From: Motilimonas eburnea
Lineage (GTDB): Bacteria > Pseudomonadota > Gammaproteobacteria > Enterobacterales > CBDFNC01
Direction of reading: 5' to 3'
Assembly (NCBI RefSeq): GCF_021295345.1
Contig: NZ_JAIMJB010000018.1
Location: 39,987 to 103,986 of the forward strand
Length of the DNA stretch: 64,000 nucleotides
Below the pieces are notes generated by a model. That model was not told the origin of the DNA, searched no databases, and saw nothing but the letters and a program-made list of their open reading frames with translations. Positions 11,900 through 21,564 of this stretch are shown here, piece by piece. A program made the translations under genes and the position numbers. Position 1 is the first letter of the stretch. Each line of letters starts with the position of its first letter.

Positions 11900-13966
11900 T
11901 TAGCCTTGTAATAGCGAAATATCTGCAATCTGTAAAAACAGGCCGCGTAGCTGGGTGAGTAGTGCTAAACGGTTTTGTTTTAGCGCTTCGTCATCCGCCA
12001 TGACCATCACCGAGTCAAAGAAGGCATCGACGCTTTCACGTAGGCTAGCGAGCTCGGTTAGGGCTGTTTGATAATCACCTTTAGCAAACACTGGGCTCAA
12101 GCTCTCGCTTAAAGCGGCAACTTGACTTGCCAACGCTTGCTCGGCTGCTTCTTGCAGTAGCTCAGGGTTGACCTGGCCACCCGAAGTCACGTCATTCTTA
12201 GCCAGAATGTTACCCACACGTTTATTAGCTGCTGCCAATGCTGCCGCCGCCTCTAAGCTGCGGAAGTGGCTCACGGCTTTAACACGCTTATCAAAATCGG
12301 CTGGTTTAGTTGGGCGGTTCGCTAGCACTGCTTGGATCACGTCTACTTCTACACCGGCTTCTTGATACCAAGCGCGGAAACGACCGAGTACAAAATCAAC
12401 CACATCTACGGCCACATTGTCATTACTGAGCTTATCACCGTAGAGTTTAGCGCTTGCAGTGACTAAGTCGGTCAGATCCAGCGGCAGGTCTTTCTCTACG
12501 ATAATACGTAGCACACCAATGGCGGCGCGGCGTAATGCGAATGGGTCTTTATCGCCTTTAGGTGTTTGGCCGATGCCAAAGATACCTACGAGTGAGTCCA
12601 ACTTGTCAGCGAGCGCAACGGCACACGCGATTAACGAGTTAGGCAGCTGATCACCAGAGAAACGCGGCATGTATTGCTCATTAAGTGCTTGAGCGACTTC
12701 ATTGGCTTCGCCGTCGTGCTTGGCGTAGTACATCCCCATGACGCCTTGAACGTCTGGGAATTCCATGACCATTTCGGTCATCAAATCGGTTTTAGACAGT
12801 AAGCCAGCACGTTGCGCATGGGTGCTATCTGCGCCAATTTGCTCAGCAATCACTTTGGCTAAATCAGCAATACGTTCAGATTTCTCTTTAAGTGTCCCTA
12901 GCTGCTTTTGGAACAACACGGTCGCCAGCGAGTCAAGGCGGCTTTCAAGGGTTTTCTTCTTATCGGTATTAAAGAAAAATTCCGCATCGGCTAGACGAGG
13001 ACGGACTACCTTCTCATTACCATCAACCACTTGTTTTGGATCGCGGCTAACAATGTTAGAGACAAAGATAAAACGTGGCATTAGATTGCCGTCTTTATCC
13101 AATACAGGGAAGTACTTCTGATTATCTTTCATGGTGTAGATCAGCGCTTCCGAAGGCACTTCAAGGAATTTTTCCTCAAATGAACCGACCATGGTCACTG
13201 GCCACTCTACCAAGGAGTTAACTTCTTCTAAAAGGTCGTCATCGATGTCGGCAACCCCATTTTCATGGGCAGCCACGGCATTTACTTGCTCGCGAATGGC
13301 ATCTTTACGGCGTTGGTAGTCAACAATCACCTTACCTTTCATGTCGAGTAGGTTTTCGTATTCATCGGCATGGCTAATGGTCATTTCGCCTTCACCTAAG
13401 AAGCGGTGGCCGCGGATCACGCGATCAGATTCGATACCAAGTAATTCACCTTGAATCAGCTCACTGCCGTACAGCATGGTGACCGTGTGCACTGGGCGAA
13501 TAAACTGAGTTGGCTTGGCACCCCAACGCATCGGCTTAGGAATTGGCAGCTTAGCTAATGCGCTGGCAGCAATCGCAGGAATGAGTGCGGCAACAGGCTG
13601 GCCTTTTACTTCTGATTTGTGTAGCAGCCATTCACCTTTATCGGTGACTAAACGCTCGGCTTGTTCAACCGTAATGCCATTGGAGCGCGCCCAACCTTGG
13701 GCTGCTTTAGTTGGATTGCCATCGCCATCAAATGCAGCACTGACCGCAGGGCCGCGTTTTTCAACGATCTTGTCTGCTTGTGCGGCTTGCAATTGGCTAA
13801 CCACGAGAGCCAAACGACGAGGTGAAGCTAACCAGCGGACACCTTGGTGGGCCAGCTCGGCTGTGCTTAACTCTGCTTCAAAATTAGCGGCAAAGGCCTC
13901 GGCTAGGGTGCGCAGTGATTTTGGTGGTAATTCTTCAGTACCAATTTCAATTAATAAATTTTCCAT
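11900..13966 (-). CDS. glyS: Glycyl-tRNA synthetase beta subunit
   Basis: Beta chain of the alpha2beta2 bacterial GlyRS, contributing tRNA recognition and anticodon binding. It is 688 aa (E. coli 689), beginning [18 protein letters not shown]. Recognisable blocks include [64 protein letters not shown] and the C-terminal DALR-like domain around [19 protein letters not shown]. It lies 8 bp downstream of glyQ in one operon. Confidence 0.97.
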   Translation of the reverse strand: MENLLIEIGTEELPPKSLRTLAEAFAANFEAELSTAELAHQGVRWLASPRRLALVVSQLQAAQADKIVEKRGPAVSAAFDGDGNPTKAAQGWARSNGITVEQAERLVTDKGEWLLHKSEVKGQPVAALIPAIAASALAKLPIPKPMRWGAKPTQFIRPVHTVTMLYGSELIQGELLGIESDRVIRGHRFLGEGEMTISHADEYENLLDMKGKVIVDYQRRKDAIREQVNAVAAHENGVADIDDDLLEEVNSLVEWPVTMVGSFEEKFLEVPSEALIYTMKDNQKYFPVLDKDGNLMPRFIFVSNIVSRDPKQVVDGNEKVVRPRLADAEFFFNTDKKKTLESRLDSLATVLFQKQLGTLKEKSERIADLAKVIAEQIGADSTHAQRAGLLSKTDLMTEMVMEFPDVQGVMGMYYAKHDGEANEVAQALNEQYMPRFSGDQLPNSLIACAVALADKLDSLVGIFGIGQTPKGDKDPFALRRAAIGVLRIIVEKDLPLDLTDLVTASAKLYGDKLSNDNVAVDVVDFVLGRFRAWYQEAGVEVDVIQAVLANRPTKPADFDKRVKAVSHFRSLEAAAALAAANKRVGNILAKNDVTSGGQVNPELLQEAAEQALASQVAALSESLSPVFAKGDYQTALTELASLRESVDAFFDSVMVMADDEALKQNRLALLTQLRGLFLQIADISLLQG

Positions 13967-13974
13967 GTCTTCCT

Positions 13975-14880
13975 CTACGCCTGCTCTTTACAAAGTGGGA
14001 AACCTAGCTCTTCACGCGCCGCGTAATAAGCTTCTGCTACCGCTTTAGATAGGGTACGCACACGTAAAATGTAACGTTGGCGCTCGGTCACCGAAATAGC
14101 ATGGCGGGCATCCAGCAGGTTGAAATAGTGCGATGCTTTCATCACTTTTTCATAAGCAGGTAGCGGCAGTCCTTTTTCGATCAGCGCGTGACTTTCTTGC
14201 TCACATTGGTCAAAAGCGGCAAATAAGGCGTCTACATCGGCATGTTCAAAGTTGAAGGTGGATTGTTCAACTTCATTTTGATGGAAGATATCGCCGTAAG
14301 TCACGCGACCCATAGGGCCATCGGTCCAAACCAGATCGTAAACGCTATCAACGCCTTGTACGTACATGGCCAGACGCTCTAAACCATAGGTGATTTCACC
14401 CGTTACCGGAGAACATTCTAAACCGCCCACTTGTTGGAAGTAGGTAAACTGCGTCACTTCCATGCCGTTTAGCCAGATTTCCCAGCCAAGGCCCCAAGCA
14501 CCTAAGGTGGGGGATTCCCAGTTGTCTTCAACAAAACGAATATCGTGAATAGAAGGGTCGATACCAATCGCTTCTAAAGAATCTAGGTACAGCTCTTGGA
14601 TATTATCTGGCGAAGGCTTAAGCACCACCTGAAATTGATAGTAATGCTGCAGGCGGTTTGGGTTTTCACCGTAGCGGCCATCGGTGGGACGGCGGCAAGG
14701 CTGCACATAAGCGCTGCTCATTGGCTCTGGGCCAATTGAGCGTAAGAAGGTTAATGGATGAAAGGTACCCGCACCCACTTCCATGTCGAGTGGCTGTGCA
14801 ATCACACAGCCTTGGCGTGCCCAATAATCTTGCAACGCAAGGATCAGGCCTTGAAAGGTCTTGATATCGAATTTTTGCAT
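13975..14880 (-). CDS. glyQ: Glycyl-tRNA synthetase alpha subunit
   Basis: Catalytic chain of GlyRS, activating glycine with ATP. The 301 aa carry [20 protein letters not shown], the class II motif region [40 protein letters not shown] and [15 protein letters not shown] sequence (here [16 protein letters not shown]). Length and start match the family (E. coli 303 aa). It is the first gene of glyQ-glyS. The 167 bp to tusA show nothing notable. Confidence 0.97.
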   Translation of the reverse strand: MQKFDIKTFQGLILALQDYWARQGCVIAQPLDMEVGAGTFHPLTFLRSIGPEPMSSAYVQPCRRPTDGRYGENPNRLQHYYQFQVVLKPSPDNIQELYLDSLEAIGIDPSIHDIRFVEDNWESPTLGAWGLGWEIWLNGMEVTQFTYFQQVGGLECSPVTGEITYGLERLAMYVQGVDSVYDLVWTDGPMGRVTYGDIFHQNEVEQSTFNFEHADVDALFAAFDQCEQESHALIEKGLPLPAYEKVMKASHYFNLLDARHAISVTERQRYILRVRTLSKAVAEAYYAAREELGFPLCKEQA

Positions 14881-15047
14881 ATTGGCTTAGCTGCTTTTCT
14901 TAAAAAAATACGCGCAAGTATAACTTTTCTGGCACTGGGTTTATAGAGCGATTTTTGTGCCAAACCTTCGTTATGACGTATTTCTTTGACTTAGCAGAGC
15001 CTCGTCCAAAACCGAGAAGGCCATGGTAAAACGTGACGGGTTGTCTG

Positions 15048-15290
15048 TTAGCTTTTTTTGATGAGATAACGATAAGGGGAGGCGTCGATGTCACTGGCGA
15101 CCAAGGTGTGATCCATAAAGCGACAAAAACTAGGGATATCTCGGGTGGTTGAGGGATCGTCTGCAATCACCAACAATAGTTCGCCGCTGGCCATTTTACG
15201 CACGGTTTTACGTATCATCATCACCGGCTCTGGGCAGCGTAGGCCCAAGGTGTCTAATTGCTGATCTGCACTTTGAAATATATCGCTCAT
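15048..15290 (-). CDS. tusA: Sulfur carrier protein TusA
   Basis: 80-aa sulfur relay protein that accepts persulfide sulfur from IscS and passes it on for 2-thiolation of wobble uridine in tRNA (via TusBCD-TusE-MnmA). The SirA/TusA signature [17 protein letters not shown] contains the persulfide cysteine Cys19. The CPxP motif and length (E. coli 81 aa) are typical. Upstream of glyQ on the same strand but separated by 167 bp. Confidence 0.95.
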   Translation of the reverse strand: MSDIFQSADQQLDTLGLRCPEPVMMIRKTVRKMASGELLLVIADDPSTTRDIPSFCRFMDHTLVASDIDASPYRYLIKKS

Positions 15291-15468
15291 GTTTTGCCAA
15301 TCTTTACTATAAAACTAGGTTATGTGAGGTTGAGTTAAATCATCTGAATAGTGATGAGCCGATCTGTAGTGATCTTGTCTGAATTCAGTTTTGGCCAAGC
15401 TCTGTCCCAGCATTTTTGCCAAAAGCCATTAAACTTAAAAAGGCAAGCATATCACTAAGGAGGCCGAT

Positions 15469-15654
15469 ATGTTACAGCAAATGATGCGGTTAAATCTCTA
15501 TTGTGCGCTGGGTTTTTTTGCGTTCGCGATGATAGTCCTGAACAGCCCCATCGGCAATACCGCCACTTGGTTGACCAGTTTGATTTTGATTGCCATCGGT
15601 TTTTGGATAGAGCTGGGTGATGATTTTCAAGATGACGACGACGAGCTGGATTGA
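15469..15654 (+). CDS. Small membrane protein, 61 aa
   Basis: A very good ribosome binding site (TAAGGAGG, 6 bp before the ATG) supports this short gene. The product has two hydrophobic stretches (about 8-26 and 33-47, with FWIEL following) and ends in a strongly acidic tail GDDFQDDDDELD. It would be an inner-membrane microprotein with an acidic cytoplasmic or periplasmic tail. No family recognised. Confidence 0.65.
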   Translation: MLQQMMRLNLYCALGFFAFAMIVLNSPIGNTATWLTSLILIAIGFWIELGDDFQDDDDELD

Positions 15655-15685
15655 GCTTATCCAAGGCATGAAGAATAAATCATTG

Positions 15686-16933
15686 TTATTGCGTCGCTTT
15701 TATCGCCACATGCAACTGCTGAACGGCCTGTTCGGGCGTCACCCTAGGGTGATTAAAAAAGTGGCTGATCACATCCACTAACGCATTTTGGGTTAAACCC
15801 GTATTCGCCATCCCTTGGGCCAGTGAAGGCACCCGCTCAAACTGTTTAAAATCCTTGATATCTTGCTGCGAGCAAAAATCAAAGTGGGCGGGGCTGATAT
15901 CTTGTCTGGCCGGAATAGAGCCTTTTAATTGATTAAACGCGATTTGAATTTCGGGATCGGCAATGGTCTCTGCTAGGGCTTGTTGTGCTTGTTTGGCATC
16001 TGTGCCTTGATGATGCTTAAAGAACACGAAAGTGTCGATATTATAACTAAATGTTTGTCCATTGCCTGGGGCCGCAAGGCAGAGGTAGTCCTTCTCGGGT
16101 ACTAACCCCAACAGTTGTAATTCTCCTTTTACCCAATTACCCATCAGCACCATACCGGCCTTGTTCTCGGCTAACAGGCGCGCATTGGTGTCCCAATTGC
16201 GATCGATGGCTTGGTCATCAACAATCGGCCGCAGTGCTCGAAATTGTCTAAACGCAGCAACCAGTTTTTGGTCGTGGCTTGGTGTGATGTGGTGCTCGAC
16301 AAAAATTTGCCGATACACTTGTGGGCCTAATTCGGCGATCACCACACTTTCAAACAGTAATGCATCTTGCCAAGGCTGCAAACCATGTGCAAAACCAATA
16401 TAGCCGGCTTGGCTGATGGTTTGGCTGGCGCTAATAAACTCATCCCATGTTTGTGGCGGGGTTAACTTAAGTTCATCAAAAATGGCCTTGTTCAACCACA
16501 ATGCGTTAACGCGATGAATATTAAATGGAATAGCGACATGTTCAGATTGATAACGTAAATGTTGAGTGACCGTGGCAGGGAAAATACGCTCCCAATCTAA
16601 GGCGAGTGGGGTTAGGGGTTGTAGCAGCCCTAAGGATGCCCACTCTTGAATATCTGGCCCTTTTATCTGTGCGCTAGCCGGTGGATTGCCCGACATGGCT
16701 CGCGTGCGCAATACCGTCATCGCGCTGCCTCCGCCGCCGCCGACAATCGCAAAATCTTGCCACTGGTGGCCTTGTTTGGCGAGGGATTCTTTAACCACAT
16801 TTAACGCCGCTGATTCGCTGTCTGAAGTCCACCAGTGCAATGCTTCAACCTTAGCCGCCCAGCTGGGACTGGCCGATGTGGCGGTGAGCGTTGCGGCGAT
16901 AAGCCAATGGCAAAAGGGACGAGATAGACGCAT
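15686..16933 (-). CDS. Periplasmic sugar-type solute-binding protein (ABC SBP family 1), orphan
   Basis: 415 aa with signal peptide (MRLSRPFCHWLIAATLTATS, cleavage near SWA-A) and the SBP_bac_1 fold: VEALHWWTSDSESAALNVV, FNIHRVNALWLNKAIFDEL, TWDEFISASQTI and GNWVKGEL. This family binds sugars for ABC importers (for example glucose-binding proteins of pseudomonads). No permease or ATPase gene is nearby. Instead the gene abuts a histidine kinase gene (the SBP start and the kinase stop share base 16933) in the order regulator-kinase-SBP. That context suggests a ligand-sensing accessory for the kinase rather than a transport subunit, which is an inference. Confidence 0.85.
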   Translation of the reverse strand: MRLSRPFCHWLIAATLTATSASPSWAAKVEALHWWTSDSESAALNVVKESLAKQGHQWQDFAIVGGGGGSAMTVLRTRAMSGNPPASAQIKGPDIQEWASLGLLQPLTPLALDWERIFPATVTQHLRYQSEHVAIPFNIHRVNALWLNKAIFDELKLTPPQTWDEFISASQTISQAGYIGFAHGLQPWQDALLFESVVIAELGPQVYRQIFVEHHITPSHDQKLVAAFRQFRALRPIVDDQAIDRNWDTNARLLAENKAGMVLMGNWVKGELQLLGLVPEKDYLCLAAPGNGQTFSYNIDTFVFFKHHQGTDAKQAQQALAETIADPEIQIAFNQLKGSIPARQDISPAHFDFCSQQDIKDFKQFERVPSLAQGMANTGLTQNALVDVISHFFNHPRVTPEQAVQQLHVAIKATQ

Positions 16934-18447
16934 TAAAGCTCCGAATAGGGACTACGAGGTAAACGTAATTTTACCAGTAACCCGCCATCACTGGCATTGA
17001 TCAGTTCGATATCGCCACAGTGGGCATGAACAATATTACGCACTATACCTAAGCCTAGGCCATAGCCTTCTTCTGCTTGATGTAAGCGTACATAGGGGTT
17101 AAATATACGTTGATGTTGTTGCTCGGGGATACCAGGGCCACGGTCTTGAATGGTGATATGAAGGTCATCACCTATGTCCATTAAGGTGATCAGGGCTTGA
17201 TCGCCATATTTGATGGCGTTATCCACCAAGTTGGTTAAGCAACGTTTGAGCGCTAAAGGCTTGCCGCGGTAGGGGGCAACGTAATGGCCAATGATCCGAG
17301 TTTGCTGTGGGTAGATTTCACAGACTTGATGGATCAGCTTCAACATGTCTACTTCGGCAATGTTTTCATGAATGTCTGTGTCTTTTACGGTTTGGATGGC
17401 GCCTTTAACCATCATTTCCAGATCGTCTAAATCCGCGTTAAATTTTTCAATTTGCGTTTCGTCATCGAGTAACTCAGCACGCAGGCGTAGTCGCGTGATG
17501 GGGGTTTTTAAATCGTGAGAAATGGCACCGAATAACGATTCTCGATCAGCAATATAACGTTGCAACTTTTGCTGCATTTGATTAAACGCCCGTGTGGCGG
17601 TGAGCAGCTCCAGGGCGCCTTCTTCTTTCAATGGTGCTTGGTGTAAATCGATGCTCATGTCTGACGCGGCTCTTGCGAGGCGAGCCAGCGGCTGTGTTTG
17701 CCATTGGAATAATGCAAAGGTAAACAGCAATAAAAACAGCGTAGTTAAAATGATGGTGGTGAGCTGTGGGCTGGGGATCCAATCCTTGTGTTCGACGATA
17801 TACGGGGGCGGCATCAAGGCGGCAAGGTAAAGCCACTCATTCTTCGACAACTCAATTTGCAGCACCAAGATAGGCAAGTTTTGTTCGTGAGTCAGCAACG
17901 AGTAACTCGCCCACGAGGGGGGGAGCTCGGAAAGTAAGGTGTTATTATTTAATACCTTGAGTTTGTCCGGCCGGGAAAAGTCTATTTTTACTGGATACTG
18001 AGGGCCGAGCTTTTCCCTTAGAATGTCGTGAATTTTATTGATCACTAAGTGTTTTTGCGCAGAGTCGGCAATCGGGGTCAGCTGGATTTCTTCGCTGTTA
18101 AGTGACACAAAGAACCGCGAACCACCCATATTACGCAATTGATCTAATACGATATGGCGGTATTCAAGAGGCAGCTTTTTGAAAAAGCTAGCGGTGCTAG
18201 CGGCGCTATTTGCCAACTGTTCGGCATTACTGACCAGTGCGGTATTTTCTTGCTTGGTGAATAAGTTAACCCAAATAAAGCTGCTAATGCCTTGGGCTAG
18301 GGCTACCGACACAATAATGATCATCACCATGCGGTGTAGCAAAGAGCGTGGCCACAGCCAAGCAAGCAGCCGCGTGGTGAGGTATTTAATTTGCTCCGTG
18401 CTAGCCTTCATGTCGGACGGTTGCGATAAGGACATAACCAGCACCAC
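16933..18447 (-). CDS. Sensor histidine kinase, EnvZ-like
   Basis: Membrane kinase of up to 504 aa. TM1 about 41-62 and TM2 about 229-249 flank a roughly 165-aa periplasmic sensor domain. HAMP follows (QPLARLARAASDM), then HisKA with phospho-His311 in GAISHDLKTPITRLRL, and HATPase_c with LTNLVDNAIKYG and DRGPGIPEQQHQRIF plus GLGLGIVRNIV. Start is uncertain: GTG 18447, ATG 18435 or ATG 18411 (MKASTEQIKYL) are in frame, the last giving only an 11-bp overlap with the regulator gene. Co-transcribed with the regulator upstream and the binding protein downstream. Confidence 0.9.
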   Translation of the reverse strand: MVLVMSLSQPSDMKASTEQIKYLTTRLLAWLWPRSLLHRMVMIIIVSVALAQGISSFIWVNLFTKQENTALVSNAEQLANSAASTASFFKKLPLEYRHIVLDQLRNMGGSRFFVSLNSEEIQLTPIADSAQKHLVINKIHDILREKLGPQYPVKIDFSRPDKLKVLNNNTLLSELPPSWASYSLLTHEQNLPILVLQIELSKNEWLYLAALMPPPYIVEHKDWIPSPQLTTIILTTLFLLLFTFALFQWQTQPLARLARAASDMSIDLHQAPLKEEGALELLTATRAFNQMQQKLQRYIADRESLFGAISHDLKTPITRLRLRAELLDDETQIEKFNADLDDLEMMVKGAIQTVKDTDIHENIAEVDMLKLIHQVCEIYPQQTRIIGHYVAPYRGKPLALKRCLTNLVDNAIKYGDQALITLMDIGDDLHITIQDRGPGIPEQQHQRIFNPYVRLHQAEEGYGLGLGIVRNIVHAHCGDIELINASDGGLLVKLRLPRSPYSEL

Positions 18448-19111
18448 GTATGGTTTTTATTAATTTAGGGTTTTTACCATTGTCACCAAGGCGCTGGCGT
18501 AGTCGGCTGAGTTGTACATCGATGCCGCGCTCCATCGGCAGGGCTTCACGGCCGCGGGTCGCGTCGGAAATGGTATCTCGGTCGAGGATTTGGTTAGGGT
18601 GCTGTAAAAACAACATCAGCATATTGTAGTCGGCACCGGATAACGCCAGCTCCTCGCCATCCTCACTTAATAGGTTGCGTTTTTGGGTATCCAAACGCCA
18701 GTTGGCAAAGTGAATGTAACGCGCTTCGGCGCTGGCACTAAACTGCGCTCGTCGCAGTAAGGCTTTAATTCGCGCTAATAATTCCCGTGGGCTAAAGGGC
18801 TTGGCGATGTAATCATCGGCGCCAATTTCCAATCCGATCACACGATCGGTTTCGTCTGAGTTAGCGGTTAACATAATAATGGGGACGTTAGAATCGCGGC
18901 GTATTTTTTGGCATAAGGTAAAGCCGTCGTCACCGGGCATCATGACATCAAGAATGATCAGATCGGGTTGGTTTTGGCTTAAACATTGAAACATGGCTAC
19001 CCCCTCTTCGGCGGTGGCCACATCAAAGCCTGATTTACTTAAGTACTGTTGCAGTAACTCACGAATCTCTTTGTCGTCATCGACAATTAGTATCTGTTTG
19101 GTACTTGTCAT
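18401..19111 (-). CDS. OmpR-family response regulator
   Basis: 236 aa: receiver domain with acidic pocket DDD (11-13), phospho-acceptor Asp55 in LIILDVMMPGDDG and Lys in IAKPFSPREL, followed by a winged-helix Trans_reg_C domain (RDTISDATRGREALPMERGI, RLRQRLGD, IRTIRGAGY-type end TIRGAGYVLI). It is the cognate regulator of the overlapping kinase and first gene of the three-gene unit. It resembles OmpR most within the family but the adjoining solute-binding gene argues for nutrient sensing rather than porin control. Confidence 0.92.
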   Translation of the reverse strand: MTSTKQILIVDDDKEIRELLQQYLSKSGFDVATAEEGVAMFQCLSQNQPDLIILDVMMPGDDGFTLCQKIRRDSNVPIIMLTANSDETDRVIGLEIGADDYIAKPFSPRELLARIKALLRRAQFSASAEARYIHFANWRLDTQKRNLLSEDGEELALSGADYNMLMLFLQHPNQILDRDTISDATRGREALPMERGIDVQLSRLRQRLGDNGKNPKLIKTIRGAGYVLIATVRHEG

Positions 19112-19239
19112 GTGTGCTTAGGGCTCAACCGTTGTGACTGGGTATAAGCTGTCATTGAAGCCTTGCTGATAACAAAATGCAATCGCTGTTTTGCATTAGT
19201 GTGGTGTGGCGCGTTACACCATTATGATCAGCTAGGCCT

Positions 19240-19312
19240 GTGGGAGTGGACATCCATTTCGCGAAATAAAGCGTTAATAGCGCATCATTCGCAATATAAA
19301 TATCGCTCCCAC
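19240..19312. repeat. REP-like pair, facing copies (BIME-like)
   Basis: Head GTGGGAGTGGACATCCATTT plus CGCGAA faces the inverted copy ending AATATCGCTCCCAC. The same arrangement, with nearly the same inner sequence, recurs at 30809-30887. It lies between the regulator and chrR genes. Confidence 0.75.
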
Positions 19313-19319
19313 ATAAATC

Positions 19320-20006
19320 TTAATACAGGAAGCGGCCTATTGGATTAAGCAGTTTACTTACACCTGAGGTGAAGTGAAGGGGGGCATTAGACACGGTATA
19401 ACACAAACAACCTTCAGCGGTATAAGGGCTATGATGGTGCTCCCCATTTAAGATAATAAAGTCTCCCTTTTCATAGCGACCAGACTCATCTTCAAAGCAG
19501 CCATCCAGTAATAAGGTCAGCTCGTAGCCTTTGTGGGTATGATGAGGAATGGCACTATCGGCATCGATTTGTAATAAGCTAGCGTGCACGTCACCTTCGT
19601 CCAAACCTAATCGAGCACGCTGTATATTACCTAGGCCGCTCCATTTTGTTTGGCTAAACTGCCGAAGCGCGCGCGGCAGGGTGTAGGTTTTCTCACCTAG
19701 TGCCATCTGATTACTGGACTCAACTGCGGCACTTTTTAAAGCGGGCGCGTCCGTTGGCTGCTCTGTAATGGCTGCCAGCATGGTAGCAAACTCATCAACG
19801 GGCTGAGCTGGGGTTGGTTCAGCTAGCTCGACAAGCGCCTCATTACCGCTAAACTCATCGGCCATGGCTTTTGTGGCTTTATCAGCAATTGCCTTGCAAT
19901 GGGGGCAAAGCTCTAAGTGAGCACTTACTGCAATTGAAAGGGATGCTGGTAATTCACCTGCCACAAAGGCGTGAATCATCGTTGATTCGGGATGGTGTTT
20001 AATCAT
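19320..20006 (-). CDS. chrR: ChrR-type zinc anti-sigma factor
   Basis: 228-aa anti-sigma of the ChrR family. The N-terminal anti-sigma domain has the zinc ligands His5, His30, Cys34 and Cys37 (HLELCPHC), matching the H-H-C-C pattern of ChrR. The C-terminal cupin domain carries HHTHKGYELTLLLDG and GEHHHSP. In Rhodobacter, ChrR releases sigma-E on singlet oxygen, and the cupin is required for that. The gene overlaps the sigma gene by 8 bp, the standard sigma/anti-sigma arrangement. Confidence 0.9.
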   Translation of the reverse strand: MIKHHPESTMIHAFVAGELPASLSIAVSAHLELCPHCKAIADKATKAMADEFSGNEALVELAEPTPAQPVDEFATMLAAITEQPTDAPALKSAAVESSNQMALGEKTYTLPRALRQFSQTKWSGLGNIQRARLGLDEGDVHASLLQIDADSAIPHHTHKGYELTLLLDGCFEDESGRYEKGDFIILNGEHHHSPYTAEGCLCYTVSNAPLHFTSGVSKLLNPIGRFLY

Positions 20007-20613
20007 TGTGCAGCTCCATTTTTTCTTTCAATTTCTCTAAACCCAGACGTAAACGTGACTTGATGGTGCCAAGTGGAACGCCGAGGTGCTCTGCTAGCTC
20101 TTGGTGCGTCATCTCTTTTAAGTAAATGGCCTCTACCACTTCTTTTTGTTTGGGAGGTAGTGCCTCTAATCCTTGAATCAATTGTTCACGCATCAAATGA
20201 TCGTCTTCGTAGTCCGGCTCGGGCTCCGCTTCTTCATACAGAGGCCATAAGTCGTCACTTAGGTTATCTTCTTTGTTATGTTGTATCTTTCTCAACATAT
20301 CAAAGCTGTAGTTACGCATGATGGTAAATACCCAAGTTGACGCTTTTCCTTTTTCCGGGCTATACAGTTGTGCTTTTCGCCATACTAAGCTCATGGTTTC
20401 TTGTACCAAGTCCATGGCTAACGCCTCTTGGCGAAACTGTTTTAACCCGAACGCCTTGATTTTAGGAGCAAAGAAAGCAAAGAGCTTAGCAAATGCAGCC
20501 TTGTCTTGATGGCTAGCAACAGCCATTAGATATTGGTTTAAATCGGGTTGCACATCGACTGCTGATTCTGACTTGTTAATAGTGGCATCCGCTAACTGAT
20601 TTGTTTGATACAT
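19999..20613 (-). CDS. rpoE: ECF sigma factor, RpoE of the ChrR-linked (ECF11) group
   Basis: 204-aa extracytoplasmic-function sigma factor. Region 2 holds AMDLVQETMSLVWRKAQLY and TWVFTIMRNYSFDMLRK; region 4 holds LPPKQKEVVEAIYLKEMTH and LAEHLGVPLGTIKSRLRLGL. Pairing with ChrR identifies it as the singlet-oxygen/photo-oxidative-stress type rather than the envelope-stress RpoE, which is paired with RseA. A motif TGATCC-N16-CGTTTC lies about 75-100 bp upstream and recurs before two neighbouring genes, suggesting autoregulation and a local regulon. Confidence 0.92.
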   Translation of the reverse strand: MYQTNQLADATINKSESAVDVQPDLNQYLMAVASHQDKAAFAKLFAFFAPKIKAFGLKQFRQEALAMDLVQETMSLVWRKAQLYSPEKGKASTWVFTIMRNYSFDMLRKIQHNKEDNLSDDLWPLYEEAEPEPDYEDDHLMREQLIQGLEALPPKQKEVVEAIYLKEMTHQELAEHLGVPLGTIKSRLRLGLEKLKEKMELHND

Positions 20614-20686
20614 GATTCTATGCTCATCGTTGCTGATGTAAAGTCGCTGCTGTTGAGTTTCCGTAAAGCAGCACAGTTCGTATTAT

Positions 20687-20714
20687 GAAACGAATGCCCC
20701 TGTGCAATGGATCA
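20687..20714 (-). promoter_or_regulatory. Candidate ECF11 promoter of rpoE-chrR
   Basis: On the minus strand: -35 TGATCC (20714-20709), 16-bp spacer, -10 CGTTTC (20692-20687). The -35 matches the TGATCC reported for ChrR-linked sigma factors, and the same layout occurs at 21337-21364 and 21494-21522. Confidence 0.6.
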
Positions 20715-20730
20715 ATTCCTAGTGTGATTT

Positions 20731-21306
20731 TTATTGGCGAACATCATTATGTTGCAGTAACACATCATCAATCAGTTGAAGCAGCCCTTCAAATTGCAAT
20801 TGCATAAACAATGACTGTTTCTTTTCGGCCGGCATAGGTAATAATTCGAGCCAGCGTTGGCAAACCCAGGTTAAATCCTGCAGTGGTTGTTTCAGGTCTT
20901 GCTGTTGGTATAGCGCATGATCTTTAAGTAGCCGGGCCAAGCTATCGGCTACGAATTGATGTTCATCACCCACCGCTCTTGGTTGCCAGTTTTCCAATAG
21001 GGTGACTTCACCTTGACGTAAGCCGTCCTTATCTGTGGTAAAGCTATTGATTTTAAATCTCTCTTTGCCTTCGATGGAAATGCTCAAGGTGCCATCTTCA
21101 AAACGGTCAAAATCGTATATTTCAACCCGTGTACCTGCTTGCATCAATTCTTGTTGTGCCGCATCCGCAAAGCTACATAAGCCAAACCCAGTTTGATTGC
21201 GCAGAGATTCTGAAACCATACGCTGATAGCGCGGCTCAAAAATTCTTAACTGTGTTTTCCCACCAGGTAGTAAAAAAACCGGTAAGGGGAAGAGGGCTAA
21301 TTTCAT
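20731..21306 (-). CDS. LON peptidase N-terminal (substrate-binding) domain protein
   Basis: 191-aa protein consisting only of the Lon substrate-binding (LAN/PUA-like) domain: LALFPLPVFLLPGGKTQLRI, FEPRYQRMVSESL, GFGLCSF, GTRVEIYDFDRFEDGTLSIS. No AAA+ or protease domain is present, as is usual for this family of stand-alone proteins, whose role is unclear. Its upstream region contains a TGATCA-N16-CGTAAT motif like that of rpoE-chrR, so it is a likely member of the oxidative stress regulon. Confidence 0.88.
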   Translation of the reverse strand: MKLALFPLPVFLLPGGKTQLRIFEPRYQRMVSESLRNQTGFGLCSFADAAQQELMQAGTRVEIYDFDRFEDGTLSISIEGKERFKINSFTTDKDGLRQGEVTLLENWQPRAVGDEHQFVADSLARLLKDHALYQQQDLKQPLQDLTWVCQRWLELLPMPAEKKQSLFMQLQFEGLLQLIDDVLLQHNDVRQ

Positions 21307-21336
21307 CTTGCTATTCCTATTGTGTATCCGATTATT

Positions 21337-21364
21337 ATTACGAGCGGCTATGACAGATTGATCA
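21337..21364 (-). promoter_or_regulatory. Candidate ECF11 promoter of the LON-domain gene
   Basis: Minus strand: TGATCA (21364-21359), 16-bp spacer, CGTAAT (21342-21337), about 30 bp before the ATG. Same spacing as the rpoE and gpx motifs. Confidence 0.55.
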
Positions 21365-21392
21365 CATCTTTGGGTAGATGCTAGGTAGGCCA

Positions 21393-21472
21393 GTAGGAGT
21401 AGCAGTCATGCTGCGAAATGCTTGGTGATGGTATTTAGGATAAATAAATCGCACCATCACTGGTGCTTCCAC
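21393..21472. repeat. REP-like pair
   Basis: GTAGGAGTAGCAGTCATGCT followed by GCGAAA, facing an inverted copy AATCGCACCATCACTGGTGC followed by TTCCAC. Lies in the 257-bp divergent gap between the LON-domain gene and the peroxidase gene. Confidence 0.7.
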
Positions 21473-21493
21473 GATCTACTTAACACAGCAAAA

Positions 21494-21522
21494 TGATCAA
21501 TTTGTACATGGCTATCGTTTAA
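21494..21522 (+). promoter_or_regulatory. Candidate ECF11 promoter of the glutathione peroxidase gene
   Basis: TGATCA (21494-21499), 16-bp spacer, CGTTTAA (21516-21522), 42 bp ahead of the ATG. Third occurrence of the TGATC[CA]-N16-CGT motif in 0.9 kb. Confidence 0.6.
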
Positions 21523-21564
21523 TTGCGATTAGGTGATGTCAAAACACGGTCTTAGGGGGAAACT

